From the NCBI RefSeq assembly GCF_002564025.1, contig NZ_PDJH01000001.1:1922001-1986000 (forward strand): 64,000 nucleotides of DNA, read 5' to 3'. The first letter of the stretch is position 1, and the number at the start of each line of letters is the position of its first letter. The translations under genes and the position numbers were made by a program. This DNA comes from Flavimobilis soli (GTDB lineage Bacteria > Actinomycetota > Actinomycetes > Actinomycetales > Cellulomonadaceae). Positions 1 through 7,803 of the stretch are shown here, piece after piece. The notes beneath the pieces are model-generated. The model did not search any database, had not been told where the DNA came from, and saw only the letters and a program-made list of their open reading frames with translations.

Positions 1-734
1 GCGATGTTCTTGCCGGCCACGGTGCCGCCGCTCTTGGCGGAGGTGAAGACCGTCGCGTCGTGCTGGCTGAGCAGGTTGGAGACCTTGCCGCCGAGCCAGG
101 TGGTCAGCAGGGTGCGGCCGTCCGTGAGGTCGACGGAGGCGGACAGCGTGACGGGGCGGTTCGGTCGTGTCTTGACGGTGAACGTCCCGTCGGCGCCGAT
201 CGAGGCCCAGGACGAGTTGATCCACACGTCCGAGTCGACCGAGGCGCTGCGGGAGAGCTCGTGGGACTGGACCTCGCCCCAGTCGATCGTCGTGCCGGCG
301 GGCACGGTGACCTTGCCCGTGACGGTCGAGTAGCCGAGGAGGGGGAACGCGCGCGTCGCGGTCGTCGCGTTCGGGGTCGTGAACAGGGTCGCGTTCTCCT
401 GCCAGTCGCCGCCGCCGAGGAACTGCGAGTACGTGCTGGCCGTCGACGAGGCGCGCAGGCTGTAGGTCTTGCCCGACGTCGTCGCGAACGTGACGACGCC
501 TGCCGTGCTCGTCGTCGCGCTCGACCTGTAGCTGAGCGAGCTGCCGCGCGCGTTGAGCTCGTACAGGTCGACCTGGACGGTGGTCCCGGCGGGCTGGCCC
601 GTCACCGTGACGGTGAGGGTCTGCGCGACGGCGGCCTGCGCGGTCGCGGGCACGAGCCCGACGAGGCCGAGCGTGACGAGCGCGGTGAGCAGCGCCGTCG
701 TGCGGCGTCTCGCGGGCGTGGTTGAGCTGAGCAT
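1..734 (-). CDS. Secreted surface protein, C-terminus beyond window edge
   Basis: Reads leftwards from an ATG at 734 and is still open at base 1, so only about 244 N-terminal residues are present. A Shine-Dalgarno-like AGGGAGA lies about 10 bases before the start. The first 35 residues form a classical signal peptide: an Arg-rich n-region, a Leu/Val/Ala core and an AQA-A type cleavage site. After it comes a beta-rich, Thr/Ser-rich domain with the pattern TVTVTGQPAGTTVQ followed by VTFATTSGKTYSLRAS. The same pattern occurs in the protein at 1913-3385, so the two are paralogues separated only by the Ppx gene. I infer an exported, possibly wall-associated protein of Ig-like or carboxypeptidase-regulatory type; no catalytic motif is visible. 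Confidence 0.7.
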   Translation of the reverse strand, partial: MLSSTTPARRRTTALLTALVTLGLVGLVPATAQAAVAQTLTVTVTGQPAGTTVQVDLYELNARGSSLSYRSSATTSTAGVVTFATTSGKTYSLRASSTASTYSQFLGGGDWQENATLFTTPNATTATRAFPLLGYSTVTGKVTVPAGTTIDWGEVQSHELSRSASVDSDVWINSSWASIGADGTFTVKTRPNRPVTLSASVDLTDGRTLLTTWLGGKVSNLLSQHDATVFTSAKSGGTVAGKNI

Positions 735-899
735 CCCTGTTCTCTCCCTGTTCCGTGAGGGTCGCCGCTGCCGCCATCCCTGAGACTGCGAGCGGTCGTG
801 CGAGCGACCCGCGCCGAACCTAGTGAGGGTGGGGAAGGTCGGCAACCGCTGGGCGGGTGAGTTTCACCCCGCCGACCCGCGCGGATGCTTCGCTAGGGC

Positions 900-905
900 T
901 ACCGT
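900..905 (+). promoter_or_regulatory. -10 element of a likely leaderless promoter (ppx)
   Basis: TACCGT fits the actinobacterial TANNNT -10 and ends six bases before the ATG at 912. There is no Shine-Dalgarno sequence, so the mRNA probably begins at or next to the start codon. No clear -35 is seen. Confidence 0.5.
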
Positions 906-911
906 CGACCC

Positions 912-1835
912 ATGCGGCTGGGAGTTCTGGACATCGGGTCCAACACGGTGCACATGCTCGTCGTCGACGCCGAGCGCGGACGGCCGCACGCGCCCGTCGC
1001 CAACCGGCGCTCGGTCGTCCGGCTCATGCGGTTCCTCGAACCCGACGGATCGATCGGTCCGGAGGGCGTGGACCTGCTGCTCACGGGCGTGCGCGACGGC
1101 CTTGCGCTCGCGCGCGAGCACGACGTGCCTGAGCTCATGGTGCTCGTGACGTCCGCGGTCCGGGAGGCGCCGAACGGCGGCGACGTGATCCGTCGGGTCG
1201 AGGAGATCCTCGGCGAGAAGGTCAAGATCCTCTCGGGCGAGCAGGAGGCCGCGCTCACGTTCCTCGCCGCGCGGCGCTGGCACGGCTGGGGCGCTGGCAG
1301 GATCATGCTGCTCGACATCGGCGGCGGTTCGCTCGAGATCGCCTACGGCGAGGGCGAGGTGCCGGACGTCGCGCTGTCCGTCCCGCTCGGAGCCGGCCGC
1401 ACGACGATCCAGTTCCTCGACACGGACGTGTCGACGCCCGAGCAGGTCGACGCTCTGCGCCAGCATGCGCGCGCTGTCCTGGCGGACGCGCTCGCGGTCC
1501 TCGACGAGCGGCCGCGCGCGGACCACGTCGTCGCGACGTCGAAGACGTTCCGGTCGCTCGCCCGGCTCGCGGGGATGCAGGTCGAGGCGGTCGGGCCGGA
1601 CGACCGCTGGCGCTTGCGCCGCTCGCAGCTCGCGGACTGGGTGCCGCGCCTCGCGCGGCTGACGGCTCAGGGCCGCACGGAGCTGCCGGGCATCACCCCT
1701 GAGCGGACGTACCAGATCGTCGGTGGCGCGATCGTCGCGGAGGAGACGATGCGCGCGCTCAAGGTCCAGGAGATCGAGATCTGCCCGTGGGCCATGCGCG
1801 AGGGCGCGATCCTCGACCGTCTCGACCGGCGCTGA
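912..1835 (+). CDS. Ppx/GppA family phosphatase (exopolyphosphatase-like)
   Basis: A 307-residue cytoplasmic protein of the ASKHA-fold Ppx/GppA family, which releases phosphate from polyphosphate or hydrolyses pppGpp. The N-terminal phosphate loop LDIGSNTVHMLV is at residues 6-17, LSGEQEA at 107-113 and the second glycine-rich loop LLDIGGGSLE at 133-142. The length matches the short, two-domain actinobacterial forms (mycobacterial Ppx1/Ppx2 type) rather than the 500-residue enterobacterial enzyme. The ATG is preceded by a -10-like TACCGT and no Shine-Dalgarno sequence, suggesting leaderless translation. It stands alone between two paralogous secreted-protein genes on the other strand. The family is clear; the choice between polyphosphate and pppGpp as substrate cannot be made from sequence. 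Confidence 0.9.
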   Translation: MRLGVLDIGSNTVHMLVVDAERGRPHAPVANRRSVVRLMRFLEPDGSIGPEGVDLLLTGVRDGLALAREHDVPELMVLVTSAVREAPNGGDVIRRVEEILGEKVKILSGEQEAALTFLAARRWHGWGAGRIMLLDIGGGSLEIAYGEGEVPDVALSVPLGAGRTTIQFLDTDVSTPEQVDALRQHARAVLADALAVLDERPRADHVVATSKTFRSLARLAGMQVEAVGPDDRWRLRRSQLADWVPRLARLTAQGRTELPGITPERTYQIVGGAIVAEETMRALKVQEIEICPWAMREGAILDRLDRR

Positions 1836-1912
1836 CCGTGCGGGGCTGACTGGTCGCCTCTCGGCCCTGCAGAGTCAGCCGGTCGGTCGCCCCGGGCCGC
1901 GCTCCGGCTGGT

Positions 1913-3385
1913 TCACCGGACGCGGACGGTCTTCGTCGTCGTCCCCTTCGCGACGCGCGCGTCGCCCTGGTACGTCACGCGCACCTTGGCGCGGCCAGCC
2001 GGTGCCTTGACGGTGAGCACGCCACGGTGGCGTGCCTTGAGCGTGTAGGTCCGGGAGGTCTTCCCGACCTTGACGGTGACCTTGCCGGTGGGCTTCGCGA
2101 CGCCCTTCGCCTTCACGGTGACGCGCACGGCGCGCTTGGCCGCGGCGACGCGGACCTTGCTCGCGACCTTGGCGACGCGCACGGCCTTCGACGTGCTCGC
2201 GGCGGGCGCGTACCCGGTCTTGCGCAGCGACACGGTGACGGACAGCCTCCGTCCGGCGTCCGACGTCGTGGGCCGGTAGGCACGGGCGTTCGCACGGGCG
2301 ATCGCGCGTCCGTCGCGCTTCCACGTGTATGACGCGGTCCAGCCTCTCGGTGCGGCGGTCGCGGTCAGGCGCGCGCCCACGCGGGGCTTTCCGGAGATCT
2401 TCGCGGCGACCGGGGGGACCGTGCGCGGCTCGGTGGCCGGGGGCCGCGCGGGGGCGTCGTTCGTGGGGGTGTTGGTCGTCGACCGCGGCGGCGCGGTGAC
2501 CGGGGGAGCCGGGGTCGGGGCGGGTGTCGTCGAGGCGGGCGTGGTCGGCGAGGGCGACGGCGACTGCGGGCCCGACGGGCTCGGCTCGGGCGAAGGGCCG
2601 GGCTCGGGCGAGGGGGCGACGTCGACGAGTGCGAGCGCGACTCCCGTCACGGGCGACTGCTCCGTCGCGGTCACCGTCGTCGCCGCAGCGAGGCTCGCGG
2701 GCGCGGTCGTGCCGCTGCCGAGCCAGCCGGAGGCGGTCGACCGGTCCGCGCGCTCGACGAACGCGCTGAGCGCGACCGCGACGCCCGCGGGCGCCTTCGC
2801 CGTGAAGGTGCCCCCGGTCGCGGTCAGGTCGGTGATCGGGGCGTAGCTCGCGAGGGCCCAGGTCTTCGCGGCGGCGTCCCACGTGTGCAGGTTGACCTCG
2901 CCGTACGCCGTCGTGCCCTGGTCGGGCCACGTGACGGCGCCGGTGACGAGCGGAGCGGGGGCGACGGCGAAGGCCTGCTCGCTCGTCGCGGCGTCGGGCG
3001 TGGTGAACCGGGCGGCGGCATCGAGGGAGGCGGCGCCTCCGAGGTACTGCGGGAACGTCGTCGCGGTCTCGGCAGCCCAGAGCGTGTACGTCTGGCCGGG
3101 CACGGTCGCGAAGGTGACGGCGCCGGTGGCGTCGGTCGACGCCGACTCCTGCCAGCCGAGACGGGTGCCCGTGCTGTCGAGGCGGAACAGGCCGACCTCG
3201 GTACCTGCGGGGATCCCGGTCGTGCGGACGGTGAGCTGTTGGAGGTCCGACGCGTCCGTGTGCTGCGCGGGCAGGGCGAGGCCGAGGGCGGCGACGACGG
3301 CGAGCGCGAGCACGCGCGCGATCGACCTCCGCGCGCGCGTGCGGCTCGGGGCGGTGCTCGTGGTCGGGCTGGTCGGCGTGCTCAT
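1913..3385 (-). CDS. Secreted multidomain surface protein with Pro-rich linker and Ig-like repeats
   Basis: 490 residues from an ATG at 3385 preceded by GGGAG; the frame stays open further upstream, but this is the start that gives a signal peptide (Arg-rich, then LALAVVAALGLALPAQ). Residues about 50-150 repeat the domain of the protein at the left edge (VTFATVPGQTYTLWA compared with VTFATTSGKTYSLRA). A linker rich in Pro, Ser and Thr follows at about 255-330, then an Ig-like module (GKPRVGARLTATAAP...YTWKRDG) and a Lys/Arg/Val-rich C-terminal module resembling bacterial Ig-like group 3 domains. There is no LPXTG or membrane anchor at the C-terminus, so it is probably released or non-covalently held. 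Function unknown; an adhesion or wall-structural role is inference. Confidence 0.75.
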   Translation of the reverse strand: MSTPTSPTTSTAPSRTRARRSIARVLALAVVAALGLALPAQHTDASDLQQLTVRTTGIPAGTEVGLFRLDSTGTRLGWQESASTDATGAVTFATVPGQTYTLWAAETATTFPQYLGGAASLDAAARFTTPDAATSEQAFAVAPAPLVTGAVTWPDQGTTAYGEVNLHTWDAAAKTWALASYAPITDLTATGGTFTAKAPAGVAVALSAFVERADRSTASGWLGSGTTAPASLAAATTVTATEQSPVTGVALALVDVAPSPEPGPSPEPSPSGPQSPSPSPTTPASTTPAPTPAPPVTAPPRSTTNTPTNDAPARPPATEPRTVPPVAAKISGKPRVGARLTATAAPRGWTASYTWKRDGRAIARANARAYRPTTSDAGRRLSVTVSLRKTGYAPAASTSKAVRVAKVASKVRVAAAKRAVRVTVKAKGVAKPTGKVTVKVGKTSRTYTLKARHRGVLTVKAPAGRAKVRVTYQGDARVAKGTTTKTVRVR

Positions 3386-3525
3386 GCTGCTCCCGGGTCG
3401 ACAGCGCGCCCCAGGCCACGGGACCGCGCACTTCCCATATCGGACACACCGGGCACGAGTTGAGCACTCTCGCGCCGCTCCGACGTCTGCCCAGGTAGGC
3501 GACCCGCGCCGTCCCGCGCGCTGCC

Positions 3526-3599
3526 CACGCGAGGTAGGGCCGTCCACGCGAGGTAGGCCCGTGCAGGCCCCTGTTTCGCGTGCACGGCCCTACCTCGCG
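3526..3599. repeat. Intergenic inverted and direct repeat cluster downstream of purB
   Basis: CACGCGAGGTAGG occurs twice in direct orientation (3526-3538 and 3545-3557) and its complement CCTACCTCGCG occurs at 3589-3599. The outer pair (3528-3543 and 3584-3599) is a perfect 16-base inverted repeat; the inner copy can pair instead. The 303-base gap 3386-3688 holds nothing else I can identify. It could act as a purB terminator, or be a small dispersed intergenic repeat. Confidence 0.55.
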
Positions 3600-3688
3600 G
3601 GCGGGAGCGCGCGCGAGCGGGCGGGAGCAGGCGGGACTGGTCGGGCCGGCGGGACTGTTCGGGGGAGGGCGGGACCGCCGGGGGCGGC

Positions 3689-5143
3689 TCAGAGGTAGTC
3701 GGCGACCAGCTTCTCCGCGAGGCCCGTGTACGACGCCGGGGTCATCGCCTGCAGGCGCGCCGCGACGTCGTCGGGCAGGCCGAGCGTGCCGACGAACTCG
3801 CGCATCTGCTCACCCGTGAGGCGGTGGCCGCGCGTGAGGTCCTTGAGCCGCTCGTACGGGTTCTCCATCCCGGGCACGCCCGCGACGGAGGCGGCGCGCA
3901 TCGCGGACTGGATCGCCTCGCCGAGCACCTCCCAGTTGGCGTCGAGGTCGGCGCCGAGGATCGTCTCGTCGACCGCGAGCGCCTTGAGGCCGCGCGCGAC
4001 GTTGTCGATCGCGAGGAGGCTGTGGCCGAACGCGGTGCCGATGTTGCGCTGCGAGGACGAGTCGGTCAGGTCGCGCTGCATGCGGCTCGTGACGAGGGTC
4101 GCGCCGAGCGTGTCGAGCAGCGCGTTCGAGATCTCGAGGTTCGCCTCGGCGTTCTCGAAGCGGATGGGGTTGACCTTGTGCGGCATCGTCGACGAGCCGG
4201 TCGCGCCGGGGACGGGGATCTGCTTGAAGAAGCCGAGCGAGATGTACGTCCACACGTCGGTCGCGAGGTTGTGCAGGATCCGGTTGAAGCGCGCGACGTC
4301 GGCGTAGAGCTCGGCCTGCCAGTCGTGCGACTCGATCTGCGTCGTGAGCGGGTTCCACGTGAGGCCGAGGTGCTCGACGAACGACTTCGACACGGCGGGC
4401 CAGTCGGCGTCGGGCACGGCGGCGAGGTGGGCGCCGAAGGTGCCGGTCGCGCCGTTGAGCTTGCCGAGGTACTCGGCGTTCTCGATGCGGCGGAGCTGAC
4501 GGCGCAGGCGGTGCGCCAGGACCGCGAGCTCCTTGCCGAGGGTCGACGGCGTCGCGGGCTGGCCGTGCGTGCGCGACAGCATCGGGACGGCGGCGTGCTC
4601 GCGCGCCATGTCGGCGATCTGGTCGACGAGCGCGGTCGCGGCGGGCAGCCACACCTGCTGGACGGCGCCGCGCACCATGAGCGCGTACGAGAGGTTGTTG
4701 ATGTCCTCGCTCGTGCAGGCGAAGTGGACGAGCTCGCCGACCTCGGGCAGGACGGTCTCGCCGAGCATGCCGGGGGCGGCCGCGATGCGGCGCTTGATGT
4801 AGTACTCGACGGCCTTGACGTCGTGCACCGTGGTCCGCTCGATCTCGCCGAGCTCGGTGATGCCGGCCGACCCGAAGTCGGAGACGATCGCCCGCAGGTA
4901 GCCCTGCTCGTTGTCGTTGAGCGCGGGGGCACCCGGGACGACCTGCTGCGAGGTGAGGTGGATGAGCCACTCGACCTCGACGTGCAGGCGCTCGCGGTTG
5001 AGGGCGGCCTCGGAGAGGTGGTCGACGAGCGGCGCGACGGCGGCGCGGTAGCGGCCGTCGAGCGCCCCGAGGGCGACGGGCGGGTTGGCCTCGGCGAGGA
5101 TGACGCGGGTTCCGGCGGTCGTCTGCGGGGTCGTGTTCGACAT
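3689..5143 (-). CDS. purB: Adenylosuccinate lyase
   Basis: 484 residues; catalyses two beta-eliminations of purine synthesis, SAICAR to AICAR and adenylosuccinate to AMP, each releasing fumarate. Fumarase/aspartase-superfamily landmarks are present: TSEDINNLSYA at residues 144-154, the general-acid region SRTHGQPAT at 190-198 and the signature loop SSTMPHKVNPI at 317-327 carrying the catalytic serine. The ATG at 5143 has no Shine-Dalgarno sequence but AACAAT lies six bases upstream, consistent with a leaderless start. The gene is monocistronic as far as seen, with the repeat cluster at 3526-3599 behind it. No pur operon neighbours are present, which is usual in actinobacteria. Confidence 0.97.
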   Translation of the reverse strand: MSNTTPQTTAGTRVILAEANPPVALGALDGRYRAAVAPLVDHLSEAALNRERLHVEVEWLIHLTSQQVVPGAPALNDNEQGYLRAIVSDFGSAGITELGEIERTTVHDVKAVEYYIKRRIAAAPGMLGETVLPEVGELVHFACTSEDINNLSYALMVRGAVQQVWLPAATALVDQIADMAREHAAVPMLSRTHGQPATPSTLGKELAVLAHRLRRQLRRIENAEYLGKLNGATGTFGAHLAAVPDADWPAVSKSFVEHLGLTWNPLTTQIESHDWQAELYADVARFNRILHNLATDVWTYISLGFFKQIPVPGATGSSTMPHKVNPIRFENAEANLEISNALLDTLGATLVTSRMQRDLTDSSSQRNIGTAFGHSLLAIDNVARGLKALAVDETILGADLDANWEVLGEAIQSAMRAASVAGVPGMENPYERLKDLTRGHRLTGEQMREFVGTLGLPDDVAARLQAMTPASYTGLAEKLVADYL

Positions 5144-5281
5144 GCCCGCATTGTTTCACGGTGGCTCGGCGCGAGGCCGGGCTGTCCGTCCTCCGGCCGC
5201 ACCTCCTGCCCACAGCTCTTCGGGCGACGGCGCGCCCCGCCGAGCCGCGTCCAGCCCGGGCATGGCGGCGCACGCGCCTCC

Positions 5282-5287
5282 TAGCGT
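5282..5287 (+). promoter_or_regulatory. -10 element, leaderless start at 5294
   Basis: TAGCGT ends six bases before the ATG at 5294 and no Shine-Dalgarno sequence is present. It would serve the two-gene unit 5294-7362. Confidence 0.5.
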
Positions 5288-5293
5288 CGCGGC

Positions 5294-5626
5294 ATGACCG
5301 ACCTGATCCCGCCCCCGCTCCCTCCCGGTGCCACCGCCCCCTGGGGCGAGGAGCACGACTGCATCGTCGCGCGCTCCCTGTTCCTCACCGACCGCGTGGC
5401 TGTCGTCGCCCCTTGTCTCGCCGGGGCGCGGGAGGTGCGCTGGGTCTCGACCGCGGCGGACCACTTCCTCGCCGTGATCGAGGACCTCCAGGCGGACATC
5501 GCCCAGCTCGGTGCAGACATCGCTGACCTGGGCGACGCGTCGGCGTGGTTGTGCTCCGCCGGGCGGGAGGCGGAGGCGAGCCTCGACGCGCTCGCGGCCG
5601 CGAGCGTGGCAGGGGCGGCGTCGTGA
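5294..5626 (+). CDS. Small WXG100-like helical protein
   Basis: 110 residues, predicted mostly helical after a Pro-rich start. The segment REVRWVSTAADHFLAVI at about 46-62 resembles the core of actinobacterial ESAT-6/WXG100-like proteins, where a conserved Trp is followed by a Ser/Ala-Ala-x-x-Phe helix, but the WXG turn itself is incomplete (Trp-Val-Ser). The C-terminus is Ala-rich. It overlaps the next gene by four bases (GTGA), so the two are very probably co-translated and may form a pair, as WXG100 partners do with larger substrates. No ESX/type VII secretion machinery is in the window. The family assignment is by pattern only and is moderately uncertain. Confidence 0.6.
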   Translation: MTDLIPPPLPPGATAPWGEEHDCIVARSLFLTDRVAVVAPCLAGAREVRWVSTAADHFLAVIEDLQADIAQLGADIADLGDASAWLCSAGREAEASLDALAAASVAGAAS

Positions 5627-7362
5627 CGGGCCCTGAGGCCCTGCCGTCGTGCGGCGCGGACGGCAACCGGTCCTACGCGGAGGCGCAGGGCGAGGTCGCG
5701 GCGTCGACGGAGCGTGCGCCGACCGCTGGCGAGCTCTTCGGCCTGCTCTGGGCCGACGACCGGGCGCGCGAGGCTCGCGTCGCGTCACGGCCGGGCCTGC
5801 GTGACGTGCTCGAGCCGCCGGAGCACGCGCGTCCCTCCGGCGTGGACCCCGGGATCACGGTCTCGGGTGGGGTCGGCGGTATCAGAGCCCGCCTCGACGA
5901 CATGAACGTCGCCGTCGGCATGCTCAAGGCGCAGGTCGAGGACCTCGAGGCGGTCGCCGAGCAGGCAGCAGGCCTGGCCCGTGATGCCGAGAGCTGGAGC
6001 CTGCTGCTCCAGGACCGCCTCGAGGCGTCGCGTGCAGGCGCGGAGGCGTCGGGGGTGGCCTATGCGGAGCAGGCGGTGGCCTCGTTCCGGTCCCGGCTCG
6101 CGGCGGCGCTCTTCGCAGCAGATCGGTGCTCGACGCGTGCGACGGGCCTCGCGCGTGACGTCGAGGACGTCGCGACCGCGCTCGACGGCGCGAGGAAGAA
6201 GTACGAGACGGCGGAGCGGAAGGCCGAGGGCTACATGCTGACCCCGGAGAACAGCGCGCTGCGCGGCACGCTGGCGGGGATGCGAGGCGCGAGCTTCGGC
6301 CTGGGAACGGGCTTCGCGGCGGCGTGGGGATGGTCGAACGCCGTCGACAAGGTCGCCGGGTGGGCCGGGCTGAAGACCAACGTGCGTGGGGTGCTCCCGG
6401 ATACCCAGGAGCTGCTCGGCTCGATCGTCGACCACTACGGCCTCGCGCTGGCGGGACCGTTCGCGGGCACGGATCCGCGTGGTGCGCTGAACCGTGCCGG
6501 GCGCCTGCTCGCCAAGGGGCTCGACAAGGGCGGCCTGCTCCAGCACGACGCTGAGGTGACGAAGCGCCCGCGGTCCGCGTTCATCCCGCCGGCTCGCGAT
6601 CTTGCGGGCGTCGCCGTCGCGCTCCACGCGGTCAGCAAGGTGTCCGACGGCGCGGTCGGGGTGCAGCGGGTGCGCCGTCCCGACGGGACGAGCGCCTGGA
6701 CGGTCTTCGTCCCGGGCACGCAGGCGGACTATCTCGAGAAGGCCAGCCACGGGCGCGACTGGCCCTCCGCGGAGGGCACGACGTCAGGCCTGGTGCTGGC
6801 GGCGTCCAAGGCTCCGATCGCCGCGCTGCAGAAGGCGGGGGCGCGGCCGGGCGACTCGGTGTCGTTCGTCGGGCACAGCCAGGGCGGCGCGATCGCCAAG
6901 CAGGCCGCGGCGAACGCTGAGGTCCAGAAGCTCTACGACGTGGGCTCTGTCGTGGTCTTCGCGGGCACGGAGCCGGGCAACGTCGCGGCGGACCCGCCCG
7001 GCGTCAACGTGATCAACATCTACGACACGGCCGACATCGTGCCAATGCTGGACGGCCGCAGCGCGCAGGCGGACCACAACCATGTGAACGTCATGGTCAA
7101 CGGCGCCGAGGTCGCGGACGAGAAGCTGCGCGCCCTCGGGAGCGACCAGAGCGGTCGCCACACGATGGGCACACACGTGGAGACAGCGGCCCGACTGGCC
7201 CGCAGCCAGGACCCGTCGCTGCGGCACGCAGCCGCACGCCTCGCGGAAGACCTCACGGGAGGTGCGCTGGCCCCCGTCACGGGGCGCGGCGCGCAGAGTC
7301 CGACGTCGCTGCTCGAGCAGCTCGACGGCGGGGTGCAGATCTTCGACGTGAGGGCGAAGTGA
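5623..7362 (+). CDS. Helical N-terminal domain fused to lipase-type alpha/beta hydrolase (possible type VII effector)
   Basis: 579 residues from a GTG that overlaps the previous stop codon. Residues about 80-230 are Ala/Glu/Arg-rich heptad-like helices (LDDMNVAVGMLKAQVEDLEAV), followed by a Gly/Ala-rich hydrophobic stretch at about 215-240 (TLAGMRGASFGLGTGFAAAW). The C-terminal half is an alpha/beta hydrolase of the Lipase_3 kind: nucleophile elbow VSFVGHSQGGAIAKQ, downstream NVINIYDTADIVPML for the acid, and a late HNHVNV region for the catalytic His. Long-helix plus enzyme architecture behind a WXG100-like gene resembles type VII secreted effectors, but there is no signal peptide, secretion gene or immunity gene here. 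An alternative is a cytoplasmic or membrane-associated esterase. The hydrolase call is firm, the export idea is inference. Confidence 0.7.
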   Translation: MTGPEALPSCGADGNRSYAEAQGEVAASTERAPTAGELFGLLWADDRAREARVASRPGLRDVLEPPEHARPSGVDPGITVSGGVGGIRARLDDMNVAVGMLKAQVEDLEAVAEQAAGLARDAESWSLLLQDRLEASRAGAEASGVAYAEQAVASFRSRLAAALFAADRCSTRATGLARDVEDVATALDGARKKYETAERKAEGYMLTPENSALRGTLAGMRGASFGLGTGFAAAWGWSNAVDKVAGWAGLKTNVRGVLPDTQELLGSIVDHYGLALAGPFAGTDPRGALNRAGRLLAKGLDKGGLLQHDAEVTKRPRSAFIPPARDLAGVAVALHAVSKVSDGAVGVQRVRRPDGTSAWTVFVPGTQADYLEKASHGRDWPSAEGTTSGLVLAASKAPIAALQKAGARPGDSVSFVGHSQGGAIAKQAAANAEVQKLYDVGSVVVFAGTEPGNVAADPPGVNVINIYDTADIVPMLDGRSAQADHNHVNVMVNGAEVADEKLRALGSDQSGRHTMGTHVETAARLARSQDPSLRHAAARLAEDLTGGALAPVTGRGAQSPTSLLEQLDGGVQIFDVRAK

Positions 7363-7368
7363 GGTTGA

Positions 7369-7752
7369 TCAGTCCTTGTCGCGGCGGCCGATCGCGAGCG
7401 ACGTGAAGAACGAGACGATCGACACGAGGAGCGCCGACCACACGGCGGTCCAGAAGCCGTCGATCCGCAGGCCCCAGTCGGTGTGGCTCGTGATCCACGC
7501 GGTCAGCAGCAGCATGAGGGCGTTGACGACGAGGGTGAACAACCCGAGCGTGAGGACGTACAGGGGGAAGGACAGGACGGCGACGATCGGCTTCACGCCG
7601 GCGTTGCCGACCGCGAGGATGAACGCCACGACCAGCAGGACGACGACGGTCGCGCCGGCGGTGTCGCCGCCGACGATCTCGAAGCCACCCACGAGCAGGC
7701 TGGTGATCCAGATGGCGAAGGCACTGACGAGGACGCGCAGGACGAAGGCCAT
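7369..7752 (-). CDS. Holin-like four-helix membrane protein (Phage_holin_4_2/YvlD type)
   Basis: 127 residues with four hydrophobic helices covering almost the whole chain and a short basic tail (AIGRRDKD). The pattern, with NAGVKPIVAVLSFPLYVLTLGLF in the middle, is typical of the small chromosomal family called phage holin family 4, which includes Bacillus YvlD; despite the name these are usually housekeeping membrane proteins, and nothing phage-like surrounds it. The start ATG at 7752 is preceded by CAGTAT six bases upstream with no Shine-Dalgarno sequence. The gene diverges from pat (start codons about 50 bases apart) and its 3' end lies six bases from that of the hydrolase at 5623-7362. 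Confidence 0.85.
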   Translation of the reverse strand: MAFVLRVLVSAFAIWITSLLVGGFEIVGGDTAGATVVVLLVVAFILAVGNAGVKPIVAVLSFPLYVLTLGLFTLVVNALMLLLTAWITSHTDWGLRIDGFWTAVWSALLVSIVSFFTSLAIGRRDKD

Positions 7753-7803
7753 GTGGTGATACTGCCACGCACGCCTGACGCGCCGGGTGGGATGCTGGGC
7801 GTC

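Noticed and set aside
7369..7752. Prophage remnant suggested by the holin-like gene
   Set aside because: The family is chromosomal in many bacteria and no other phage gene is present.
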